Origin: Aldehydirespirator sp963667505
GTDB lineage: Bacteria; Actinomycetota; Acidimicrobiia; Acidimicrobiales; Aldehydirespiratoraceae
Length of the DNA stretch: 64,000 nt
Assembly (NCBI GenBank): GCA_963667505.2
Contig: OY763490.2
Coordinates: 1,488,001 to 1,552,000, forward strand
Reading direction: 5' to 3'
Part shown: positions 54,831-62,744 of the stretch, piece after piece
Numbering within the stretch: the stretch's first letter is position 1
How the letters are laid out: each line of letters opens with the position of its first letter
The notes under the pieces: model-generated
The model's database searches: none
Told to the model about the DNA's origin: nothing
The model's input: only the letters and a program-made list of their open reading frames with translations
Program-made: the position numbers and the translations under genes

Positions 54831-54973
54831 CGGCCGCGGCCGGTCGGGCGGCAGCCATGACCGGCACCGGAGCCGGGCCGAGCGGGGCCGGGCCGTGACA
54901 GACTGGCTGGGCTGCGATCCGGCCCGCCGGTACGCTGCGGTTCGTCGTCGGTCGTCGCCAGCGGAGGGACCGC

Positions 54974-56197
54974 ATGGACTTCGAGTTCTCAGAGGAGCAG
55001 CAGGCGTTCGCGGCTGAGGTGGAGGCATTCCTCGACGCCCGCGACGACCCCGATGTGTTCGACCTGACCAGGGAGAACATGGCGCAACTGGTGGACACCC
55101 CCGAGCGCCGGGCATTCATGAAGGAGATGGGCCGCAAGGGATGGCTGGGAATCACCTGGCCCGCGGAGTACGGCGGCCGCGAGGGCGAGGGCGTCTACGA
55201 GTACCTGCTCAACGAGGCGCTGGCCGCTCGGGGCGGGCCCCAGATCGGCAAAGGCGTCGGCATCGTGGGCAAGACCATCATCGCCCACGGCTCCGAGCGG
55301 CTGAAGGCCGAGTTCCTGCCCATGATCCTGGAGAACGACGTGGAGTTCGCGGTGGGCTACTCCGAGCCCGACGCCGGCTCCGACGCGGCCTCGATGCGGC
55401 TGCGGGCCGAGCGGCACACCGCCGCGGACGGCACACAGGGCTGGCTGCTCAACGGCCAGAAGATCTGGACCACCTCCGCCCATTTCGCCGAGTGGTACTG
55501 GCTGGGCACCCGCACCGACCCCAACAACAAGCACATGGGCATCACGCTGATGCTGGTGCCGCTGGACCAGCCCGGCATAACCGTCGACGGCATCTGGACG
55601 ATGGGCGACGAGCGCACCAACTCGGTGTTCCTAGACGACGTATTCGTGCCCGACGAATACGTGGTGGGCGAGGTCAACCACGGGTTCCGCTACATCAGCC
55701 AGGCGCTCGACCTCGAGCGATTCACCATGTTCACGTTCTCGCCGATCAAGCAGCGCCTCGACCTGCTCACCGAATGGGTGATCGGCGCCGAGCGCGACGG
55801 CGAGGCGGTGCGCGACGACCCTCGGGTGCGGGCCCGGCTGGCCAACCTGCACACCGAGGCCGAGGTGGCCCGAGTGCTGGGACTCAAGTTCGTGGCCGAG
55901 GCGGTCAAGGTGGAGCAGGCAGTTCGCGACGGCAAGGAGGGGTTCCAGCCGCCCACAGTGGCCGCCTCCGAGTACAAGCTCTATGCCACCGAACTGTCCA
56001 GGCGCCTGGCCGACGCGTCCATGGACATCGCCGGGCCGGGATCGCAGCTCAGGGTTCACACCGCCGACGCTCCGATGGCGGGCCGGGCCGAGTCGACCTA
56101 CCGGTTCACGGTGATCGACACAATCGGCGGTGGCTCCTCGGAGATCCAGAAGAACATCATCGCCCGTCGCGGCCTGGGCCTCCCCAAGAACTTCTGA
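54974..56197 (+). CDS. acyl-CoA dehydrogenase
   Basis: 407 residues. MDFEFSEEQQAFAAEVEAFLDAR, GYSEPDAGSDAASMRLRAER (FAD/substrate loop) and GGGSSEIQKNIIARRGLGLPKNF at the end mark a FadE-type enzyme. It oxidises an acyl-CoA to its enoyl form with ETF as electron acceptor. CGGAGGG precedes the ATG. CaiB-type and MaoC-type genes follow. Confidence 0.9.
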   Translation: MDFEFSEEQQAFAAEVEAFLDARDDPDVFDLTRENMAQLVDTPERRAFMKEMGRKGWLGITWPAEYGGREGEGVYEYLLNEALAARGGPQIGKGVGIVGKTIIAHGSERLKAEFLPMILENDVEFAVGYSEPDAGSDAASMRLRAERHTAADGTQGWLLNGQKIWTTSAHFAEWYWLGTRTDPNNKHMGITLMLVPLDQPGITVDGIWTMGDERTNSVFLDDVFVPDEYVVGEVNHGFRYISQALDLERFTMFTFSPIKQRLDLLTEWVIGAERDGEAVRDDPRVRARLANLHTEAEVARVLGLKFVAEAVKVEQAVRDGKEGFQPPTVAASEYKLYATELSRRLADASMDIAGPGSQLRVHTADAPMAGRAESTYRFTVIDTIGGGSSEIQKNIIARRGLGLPKNF

Positions 56198-56369
56198 GAC
56201 ATCACCGCGATGACCCCAATACCCAATTCACCAGCTCTCTCAAGCGCAACCCCACAGCCACACTCTCCAGGCGTTTCGGAAACTACAACCCCTATGACGG
56301 TGCATCAGGAGCCCCGCCGCACATGACCGAGCGACTGGAGTGCCCAAGAACCTCGGAGGCCGCCGCGTC

Positions 56370-57557
56370 GTGACCGCAGAGCGCACCGCTGGCCGCTCGG
56401 GCGCCCTCGACGGCGCACGGGTGCTCGACTTGGCCTCGGTGGGGCCCGCGGCCCGGGCCACCCGCCTGCTGGCCGACTATGGAGCAGAGGTCGTCAAACT
56501 GGGTCCAGTTCCCCGCCGCTCAGGTGTGGCCATCGTGCCGCCCTCTTACGCCTACAGCGGCCATCGGGGCATGAGACGGGCCATGTTCGACCTCAAGAGC
56601 CACGACGGGCGCGAGGCCTTCCTGACGCTGGCCCGCGGCGCCGACGTGGTGATCGAGAGCTTCCGTCCCGGAGTCGCCGACCGCCTGGGCATCGGCTACG
56701 AAGCGGTCCGGGCGGTCAATGAGCGCATCGTCTACTGCTCCACCAGCGGCTACGGCCAGACCGGTCCGAGACAGGGTTGGGCCGGCCACGATCTCAACTA
56801 CCTGGCCGTGTCGGGCTACCTGCATTGCAGCAGCCGCCGCGCCGACGGAACGCCCGCCTTGCCCGGCGCGACGGTGGCCGACATCGCCGCGGGCGGGATG
56901 CACGCCGCGCTTGCGGTGACGGCCGCATTGCTGCAGCGTGAGCGCACCGGCTGCGGCCAGTACCTCGACGTGTCGGTGGCCGACGGGGCGCTGGGGATGA
57001 TGTCGCTGTACGCCGACGAGCACCTGGCCACGGGCGCAGAACCGGGGCCGGGCCACTACATCCTCACCGGCCGGTACGCCTGCTACGACGTGTACGCCTG
57101 CGCCGACGGCAAGCATTTGGCCGTGGCCGCCATAGAGCCGGTCTTCTGGTCGAACCTGTGCCGCGCCGTGGGCCTCGACCGCTACATCGACGCCCAGACC
57201 GATGACGGCCGCCAAGACGAGGTCAGGGCCGCGTTGGCGGCCGTGCTGGTGTCGGCCGACCGCGACGAGTGGGTGCGGCGGCTAGGCCCGGCCGACTGCT
57301 GCGTGGCCCCGGTCAACAGTGTGTCCGAAGCCGTGAGTGACGAACAGTACCGGTTCCGGGGTGCGGTGGTGAAAGCCGAGCATCCCGTCGAAGGGGCGAT
57401 GGAGCAGGTCGGCGCGGTGTGGGCCGGCGCCGAGACTGCCCCAGCGCCGCAGAAGCTGCCCGACCTTGCCGCCACCGACACAGCCGACCTCCTGTCCGAG
57501 GCCGGCTACGGCAGGGACCGCATCGCCGCTCTAGAGGCAGCCGGGGCGATTGCATGA
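56370..57557 (+). CDS. family III (CaiB-type) CoA-transferase
   Basis: 395 residues. LDGARVLDLASVGPAARATRLLADYGAEVVKL, FDLKSHDGREAFLTLARGADVVIESFRPGVADRLG and SGYGQTGPR fit CaiB/BaiF and alpha-methylacyl-CoA racemases. The catalytic Asp is in HDLNYLAVSG. The GTG at 56370 has GGAGG 10 nt upstream; a GTG at 56340 is also in frame. It moves CoA between carboxylic acids and so feeds the neighbouring acyl-CoA dehydrogenases. Confidence 0.85.
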   Translation: MTAERTAGRSGALDGARVLDLASVGPAARATRLLADYGAEVVKLGPVPRRSGVAIVPPSYAYSGHRGMRRAMFDLKSHDGREAFLTLARGADVVIESFRPGVADRLGIGYEAVRAVNERIVYCSTSGYGQTGPRQGWAGHDLNYLAVSGYLHCSSRRADGTPALPGATVADIAAGGMHAALAVTAALLQRERTGCGQYLDVSVADGALGMMSLYADEHLATGAEPGPGHYILTGRYACYDVYACADGKHLAVAAIEPVFWSNLCRAVGLDRYIDAQTDDGRQDEVRAALAAVLVSADRDEWVRRLGPADCCVAPVNSVSEAVSDEQYRFRGAVVKAEHPVEGAMEQVGAVWAGAETAPAPQKLPDLAATDTADLLSEAGYGRDRIAALEAAGAIA

Positions 57558-57563
57558 CCGACC

Positions 57564-57683
57564 GAACTGGCAGCCACCAAGCCCCAAAACCGCCTCCACC
57601 CCTGCCAATTCCGCACCATCCCAACACCCATCACCGAATTGGCAGCCACCAAGCCCCAAAACCGCCTCCACCCCTGCCAATTC
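57564..57683. repeat. pair of 48-bp inverted-repeat elements, 72-bp period
   Basis: Copies at 57564-57611 and 57636-57683; the second has perfect 10-bp ends, GAATTGGCAG/CTGCCAATTC. The spacer is 24 bp, unlike that at 49463. They lie in the gap between the CoA-transferase and the MaoC gene. The G-rich strand holds two GGGG runs. Confidence 0.9.
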
Positions 57684-57705
57684 GAGCCGGGACTGCGGAG
57701 CTCTC

Positions 57706-58836
57706 GTGACGAGCGTCGAACTGCCCGCCGACATCGCCGACTTGCTCGACCGGCCGGTGCATCCGGCCACTGCCGACTTCCCCGCCGAGTCGGGCTACGG
57801 CTGGAACACGCTCGCGGCCACCGAGAACGGCAACCCGCTGTACTGGGACCCCGCCGTGGCCGAAGCCCTCACCGGCGGACCAGTGCTGCCCCTCAGCACG
57901 CTGTCGCTGTGGATGCGCCCCCACCGCTGGGCGCCGGGCGCCGAGAGCGAACAGGTGGCGCTTCAGGCTCACTTCGATCTCAAGGCCCGCCTCCGACTGC
58001 CCGAAGCGATCATGAGCGACAACACCGTGGTGTTCCATGAGCCGGTGCGTCCCGGCGACGTCATCGGCCACCGCCAGGTGCTTCGGTCGGTGAGCGCCCC
58101 GAAGACCACCCGGCTCGGCTCCGGGCGCTTCTGGGTGATCGACGTCGAGTACCACAACCAGCACGGCATCCTCGTAGGCGTGGAGTCCTACACCGGCTTC
58201 GGCTACCGCCGGCCCGAACCTGCCCAAGCCGCGGCGGCCGGGCGGACCCCTGCAGGCTTGCCTTCGCCGTCGACTCGCACGCCCACGGCCGACCCCGAGC
58301 CGGTTTCGAACACCGATGCCGCCGTCGCCGATGTAGCCGACGGGCCTGCCCGCCGCGAGGCCAAGTTCGATCCTACGCACGACCAGGTGACCGTCGGCGA
58401 CGCCTTACCCGAGGTCGTCCACGAGGTGACCGCAACCACGGTGGTGTTGGGGGCGTTGGCCAGCCGGGATTGGCGGCCCATGCATCACGACTACCGCTTC
58501 GCCACCGAGCGCAATGGCACCCGCGACATCTTCTTGAACACGCCGAACCAACTCGCCTGGTTCGAGCGGGCGGTCACGGACTGGACCGGCCCGAGGGGCC
58601 GGCTCGGGCGCATGTCGTTCCGGATGCGCGACCCGGTGTTTCCCGGCGACCGGATGACGCTCTCCGCCACGGTCACCGCTGCGCCCGTCGATGAAACTGG
58701 TTGCGGCTGGGCCGAGCTCGACCTGACGCTGCAAGCCAGCGGACGGACCTGCACCACCGGCACGGCCCGAGTGGCTCTGCCGATGCACGCCGACGATAAT
58801 CCTTGGCTGCGCCACGGCGCCCAGTGGAACCCGTGA
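57706..58836 (+). CDS. MaoC-family dehydratase, two-domain
   Basis: 376 residues. An N-terminal FAS1-like MaoC half (to about 175) is followed by a Pro-rich linker and a C-terminal hot-dog half (about 220-376, VTATTVVLGALASRDWRPMHHDYRFA). It hydrates enoyl-CoAs. The GTG at 57706 has GGAG 6 nt upstream. Earlier in-frame starts would translate the 48-bp repeats and are rejected. With the CoA-transferase and dehydrogenases it makes a plausible beta-oxidation-like set. Confidence 0.8.
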   Translation: MTSVELPADIADLLDRPVHPATADFPAESGYGWNTLAATENGNPLYWDPAVAEALTGGPVLPLSTLSLWMRPHRWAPGAESEQVALQAHFDLKARLRLPEAIMSDNTVVFHEPVRPGDVIGHRQVLRSVSAPKTTRLGSGRFWVIDVEYHNQHGILVGVESYTGFGYRRPEPAQAAAAGRTPAGLPSPSTRTPTADPEPVSNTDAAVADVADGPARREAKFDPTHDQVTVGDALPEVVHEVTATTVVLGALASRDWRPMHHDYRFATERNGTRDIFLNTPNQLAWFERAVTDWTGPRGRLGRMSFRMRDPVFPGDRMTLSATVTAAPVDETGCGWAELDLTLQASGRTCTTGTARVALPMHADDNPWLRHGAQWNP

Positions 58837-58837
58837 C

Positions 58838-59107
58838 GATGATTCCAACCCCGGTCACGACGATTCCCGCCCCGTCACGACGACTCCAACCCCCTGGCCA
58901 CGATTCCAGGCCGTCATGACGACTCCGGCCTCGTTGTCACGATGACCCTGGTCCTTGCGACGATGGCCCCGGCTCGCTGACAGGTTCCCACTCGGTGACA
59001 ATGGTTCCAACCCGTGAAGAGGCGTGATGCTTGAAGATCTATGGACGCGAGCGCGGGGCCACCGGTAGTGACAATGGTGCCGACCCAGGAGGAGGCGTGA
59101 TGCTTGA
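58838..59107 (+). repeat. minisatellite and duplicated start region before an acyl-CoA dehydrogenase
   Basis: From 58838 to about 58980 there are degenerate 19-22-bp units (GTCACGACGATTCC-like). Then GTGACAATGGTxCCxACCC...GAGGCGTGATGCTTGA occurs twice, with ATGs at 59027 and 59100, 73 bp apart. The second is the gene start. Confidence 0.75.
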
Positions 59108-60245
59108 TCTCGACTTCACCGAAGAGCAGGACATGCTGCGCGACATGGTGCGCAGCCTGTGCAGCGAACTCTCGCCGCTGGAGCGGGTCCGGGAGATGGA
59201 GGACGACCCCGATGGCATCGCCCGCGATCTGTGGCAGCGCCTCGGCGAGTTGGGTCTGTGCGGTCTCATGGTCCCCGAGGACGCGGGCGGCTCCGGCATG
59301 AGCCTTGTGGACGGGGTGGTGCTCTACGAGGAACTCGGACGCTCACTGGCGCCCGTTCCCCACTTCGCGAGCTGCGTGCTGGCCGCGGGCGCTGTCGCCG
59401 AGACTGCGACGCCGAGCCAGCGGGACGAATTGCTAGGCGACATCGCGTCGGGCGACACCATCGCCAGCGTGGCCTGGCTGGAGCCCGGCGGCGGGTTCAA
59501 GCCACGGGGTGTGAAGCTCACCGCCCGCTTGGACAACGGCGGCTACCTACTCGACGGGTCCAAGATCCACGTCCCGTTCGCCTCGGCTGCGGACCAGCTA
59601 CTGGTGCTGGCCCGGACTGGCGACCGCGACACTGACATCGACCTGTTTGTGGTCCCGACCGACACCCCCGGCCTGATCCTTGAACAGCGGATGTCCATCT
59701 CATCGGACACCCAGTATCTCGCCGTCTTCGACAGTGTGAAGGTGGCCGCCGAATCCCGCTTGGGCGATGCGGACGCGCCACCGGGCTCAGGCTGGTCAGC
59801 GTGGGACCGAGCGATGCATGCGGGCGCGATCCTGGCCGCGGCCCAGGCGGTGGGCGGAGCGGCCTACGCCCTGGAGATCACCGTGGAGTACGCCAAGACC
59901 CGGCGCCAGTTCAACAAGGCTCTGGCCGAGTTCCAGGCGATCTCGCACTATCTGGCCGACGCCCGAACGGCTCTGGACGGGGCCCGGATGCTGGTGTGCG
60001 AGGCAGCCTGGGCCCACAGCACCGGCCGCCCGGTCAAGCGCCTTGCCCCGATGGCCAAGCTGTTCGCCTGCCGGACCTACCGCGACATCACCGCCATGGC
60101 CCAGCAGGTGTTCGGCGGGATCGGCTTCACCGTCGAGTACGACATACAGCTCTACTTCCGCCGGGCCAAGCAGCTCCAGCTCTCCTGGTGGGATCAGACC
60201 ATCTGCGAGGACCGGATCGCGACCGCAGTGCTGGGACCCGCCTAA
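59100..60245 (+). CDS. acyl-CoA dehydrogenase
   Basis: 381 residues. LDLDFTEEQDMLRDMVRSLC, EPGGGFKPRGVKL, RRQFNKALAEFQAISHYLAD and GGIGFTVEYDIQLYFRRAKQLQL fit actinobacterial steroid/acyl-type dehydrogenases. These often work as FadE heteromers, and the gene at 54974 could be a partner. The ATG at 59100 has AGGAGGAGG 7 nt upstream. The end overlaps the convergent coiled-coil gene by 4 nt. Confidence 0.85.
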   Translation: MLDLDFTEEQDMLRDMVRSLCSELSPLERVREMEDDPDGIARDLWQRLGELGLCGLMVPEDAGGSGMSLVDGVVLYEELGRSLAPVPHFASCVLAAGAVAETATPSQRDELLGDIASGDTIASVAWLEPGGGFKPRGVKLTARLDNGGYLLDGSKIHVPFASAADQLLVLARTGDRDTDIDLFVVPTDTPGLILEQRMSISSDTQYLAVFDSVKVAAESRLGDADAPPGSGWSAWDRAMHAGAILAAAQAVGGAAYALEITVEYAKTRRQFNKALAEFQAISHYLADARTALDGARMLVCEAAWAHSTGRPVKRLAPMAKLFACRTYRDITAMAQQVFGGIGFTVEYDIQLYFRRAKQLQLSWWDQTICEDRIATAVLGPA

Positions 60246-60658
60246 CCGGCGCCTACCGCCCCTTCGAGCGCGGCTATCCGCTCGCCGTGGCTCACCATGT
60301 GAGCAAGCATCTGGCCGTGAGCCTCCTGCGTCGCCTCGATTCTCGCCAGTCGCTCCTTCACCCCCACGAGATCCTGGTGCAGCAGCGTGAATGCGGCCTC
60401 CAACGCCTCGATGCGGGTCAGCAGCCGACCCTCGCCCTCCTCTATGCGGGTCAGCAGCCGACCCTCGCCCTCCTCTATGCGGGTCAGCAGCCGACCCTCG
60501 CCCTCCTCTATGCGGGTCAGCAGCCGACCCTCGCTCTCCTCAATCCGGGAATCGATCCTCCCGCCAAGGGCGCGGATGTCGGATCGCATCCCTTGCAGGA
60601 AAATGCCGAGCAGGCCCAGCAGTCCCGCCCCTAGGACTCCGATGATTGCAGCTTCCAT
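60242..60658 (-). CDS. small membrane-anchored coiled-coil protein
   Basis: 138 residues. N-terminal membrane helix (AAIIGVLGAGLLGLLGIFLQG), followed by a predicted coiled coil. It contains four 11-residue units GRLLTRIEEGE encoded by a 33-bp repeat, and then LHQDLVGVKERLARIEATQ. AAGGAGT lies 6 nt before the ATG. No known function. Repeat number may vary between strains. Confidence 0.65.
   Translation of the reverse strand: MEAAIIGVLGAGLLGLLGIFLQGMRSDIRALGGRIDSRIEESEGRLLTRIEEGEGRLLTRIEEGEGRLLTRIEEGEGRLLTRIEALEAAFTLLHQDLVGVKERLARIEATQEAHGQMLAHMVSHGERIAALEGAVGAG
60411..60542 (-). repeat. 33-bp tandem repeats in the coiled-coil gene
   Basis: Four units start at 60411, 60444, 60477 and 60510, each 33 bp or 11 codons, nearly identical. 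They encode heptad-like Leu/Ile positions in the coiled coil. Confidence 0.95.
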
Positions 60659-60730
60659 ATCGATACTCCTTCAAGTCTAACATGTCGAACCGCGTGGTCC
60701 ATCTATGACAGTGACTTAGCATTATACAAC

Positions 60731-61726
60731 ATGAAAATAATCCAACGCCTCCCTGCTCGACAGATCGATCTGCTGTTGGGCGCGGCTGTGTCCTCGGCTG
60801 CCTTGACCGGGCTGCTGTCCTGGGCGGTCGGCACCGGCTGGGCGCGTTGGATCACGGTCGTCCATGCGCTGGCCGGCGTGAGCGTTCTGGCTCTGGCACC
60901 GGCCAAGCTGAGGGGCTCGGTGCGTATCGGGGTGCGTCGCCGCCGGGGCTCCCGATGGCTGTCGATGCTGTTGGGCGTGTTGGTGGTGGCCACGATCGTG
61001 CTCGGCGTGTTGCACGCCACCGGGCTGTGGCACGGCGTGGGCTACTGGACGGCGTTGTGGACCCATGTGCTGCTGGCCGCGCTGCTCGCACCGCTGCTGA
61101 TCTGGCACACCTCCAGCCGTCCGCGCCGTCCCCGAGTCACCGACCTCGATCGCCGGGCCTTCGCGGGCGGCGGCACAGCGCTGGTCGCGGCCGGCGCGGC
61201 TTACGGCGTTCAGCAGCTGGCCGTCGGCGGCAACCGTCGCTTCACCGGCTCCCACGAGGTCGCCTCGTTCAAGCCTTCGGACATGCCGACGACAATGTGG
61301 CTCAACGACCGTTCGCCGCGGGTGCCCGCATCGGAGTGGCGGCTGACCGTGGCGGACGAGCCCGTGGCACTGGAGGCCCTTCACGAGCAAGCCCGGCCCG
61401 TCACCGCAGACCTCGACTGCACCGGAGGCTGGTGGAGCCGACAGTCGTGGGACGCGGTGCCGCTCGCCGAGCTGATGCCGTCACTGGACGCGCCCACCCT
61501 GGAAGTGACGTCGCTGACCGGCTACAGCCGCCTGTTCCCGGCCCGCGACGCGGCCAGCCTGTATCTGGCCGTCGGCTACGGCGGCGAGCCGCTGCGCCGC
61601 GGCCACGGCTCGCCGGTGCGACTGGTGGTGCCCGGCCGACGGGGCTTCTGGTGGGTCAAGTGGGTCGTCCGAGTCGATCCCATAGACCGCCCGTGGTGGC
61701 TGCAGTTGCCGTTTCCGCTGGAATGA
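60731..61726 (+). CDS. molybdopterin-dependent oxidoreductase, membrane type
   Basis: 331 residues. About four N-terminal membrane helices (9-130, including WITVVHALAGVSVLALAPAKL) precede a sulfite-oxidase-fold domain. LDCTGGWWSRQSWDAVPL carries the Cys that should ligate Mo. It resembles the YedY/MsrP or plant-type SUOX catalytic domain fused to a cytochrome-like membrane part. Substrate unknown. An ATTATA element is close before the ATG. Confidence 0.8.
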   Translation: MKIIQRLPARQIDLLLGAAVSSAALTGLLSWAVGTGWARWITVVHALAGVSVLALAPAKLRGSVRIGVRRRRGSRWLSMLLGVLVVATIVLGVLHATGLWHGVGYWTALWTHVLLAALLAPLLIWHTSSRPRRPRVTDLDRRAFAGGGTALVAAGAAYGVQQLAVGGNRRFTGSHEVASFKPSDMPTTMWLNDRSPRVPASEWRLTVADEPVALEALHEQARPVTADLDCTGGWWSRQSWDAVPLAELMPSLDAPTLEVTSLTGYSRLFPARDAASLYLAVGYGGEPLRRGHGSPVRLVVPGRRGFWWVKWVVRVDPIDRPWWLQLPFPLE

Positions 61727-61732
61727 TCAGCG

Positions 61733-62416
61733 CTAGTCCCTCGACCGCCTCGCGGCCCGCCGGTAGGACGCCCGGACCGCTTCCGGATGTGCGGCCGGTG
61801 CGGGCTCGATGTCCGGGCCGACGCCGAGACTCCACGCCTCGCCCGCGTCCGAGAAGGCCAAGCCCAGGCGCAGCGCGGCCTGAACGCAGGCACCGGCGGC
61901 CACCGCCTCCCTCGGCGTCGGGCACTCGCACCGGCGCGCCCCAGCAGTCGGCGGTGATCTGCCGATAGGCGGGGCTGCGGGCCCCGCCTCCGACAAGGTG
62001 GAGGCGGCCTCCGACGGTGGCGCCGGCCGCGGCGAGCGCGTCGACGCCGTCGAGGAGCGCGCACACCACGCCCTCGTGAGCGGCTCGTGCCAGGTCGGAG
62101 CCAGTGGTGGCGTTGCGGAGACCGGCGATGGCGCCGGTCGCGTCGGGCAGGTTCGGTGTGCGCTCACCGTCGAATCCCACGGGAATGCCCTCGGGCAGGC
62201 CCGTGGCTGCGGAAGCCGATGCGGTCACCCGGCCTGCCGGCGCGTCGAAGGCCAGCACTTCGGGCAGCGCCTGCACCCATTCGGGGCCACAGCGGCCGCC
62301 ATGGTGCGATCGCCAACCACCCGGTCGGCGTCGTACCACCGGAACGTCAACGGATCGTCGCTGTCGGGCCCGGCGTAGCGGATCGGCCCCGAGACCTCGG
62401 TGAAGAACTCTGCCAC
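61733..62416 (-). pseudogene. xylA-xylB deletion remnant
   Basis: From 62416 to about 62300 the frame reads FFTEVSGPIRYAGPDSDDPL and then TFRWYDADRVVGDRTM, the start of xylose isomerase. From about 62290 the sequence is the C-terminal FGGY half of xylulokinase (GFDGERTPNLPDATGAIAGL, LHLVGGGARSPAYRQI). That part frameshifts at PVRVPDAE and ends at 61733. The end of xylA and the start of xylB were lost together. A former xylose operon is inferred. Confidence 0.8.
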
Positions 62417-62430
62417 TGCGCGATACTAGG

Positions 62431-62598
62431 CGCTCAGGCCGTCCCGCTCACATCGTCCCGCTCGTGGTCTTCGGCGAGGACAACGCCCCCGTCTTGCTCG
62501 GGGCCTACACGCTCGAAGGTCTCGCCCTGGCGGTCGATCCCGTGACTCAGCGGCTGGTGCCCACCGAGCTCATCATGTACCTGAGAGACGCCGCGTAG
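62431..62598 (+). pseudogene. 3' remnant of an aspartic-protease-like gene
   Basis: The frame reads VVFGEDNAPVLLGAYTLEGL and then LALAVDPVTQRLVPTELIMY, matching the C-terminal part of retropepsin-like clan AA proteins in bacteria. The catalytic Asp-bearing N-terminus is absent. It lies opposite and next to the xylA remnant, so a deletion probably removed the rest. Confidence 0.6.
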
Positions 62599-62721
62599 CC
62601 GCCCGCTCCCGCGGTCTGCGGCACCTGCGCCCCGACTGACCGCCGCCGGGTGGGCGGCTTTCCGAAGAACTCCCATCAAGACATGGCTACAAGTGTTTTG
62701 TAGAGAGGTTTGCAGATTGAA

Positions 62722-62735
62722 TTAGGCGCTCCTAA
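62722..62735 (+). promoter_or_regulatory. possible iron-regulator (IdeR/DtxR-like) operator
   Basis: TTAGGCGCTCCTAA is a perfect 5-bp palindrome (TTAGG/CCTAA) with a 4-nt centre. It matches the right part of the IdeR consensus TTAGGTTAGGCTAACCTAA. It ends 9 nt before the ATG of the imelysin gene, where binding would block translation or transcription start. Confidence 0.4.
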
Positions 62736-62744
62736 CATGCGGCT

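Noticed and set aside
49415..57683. CRISPR-like pattern of 48-bp repeats with 24-bp spacers
   Set aside because: Only two repeats per place, the repeats have inverted ends, and there are no cas genes. They are better explained as paired intergenic hairpin elements.
57550..57705. N-terminal extension of the MaoC protein through the 48-bp repeats
   Set aside because: It would translate an intergenic repeat. The GTG at 57706 has a GGAG and fits the family start.
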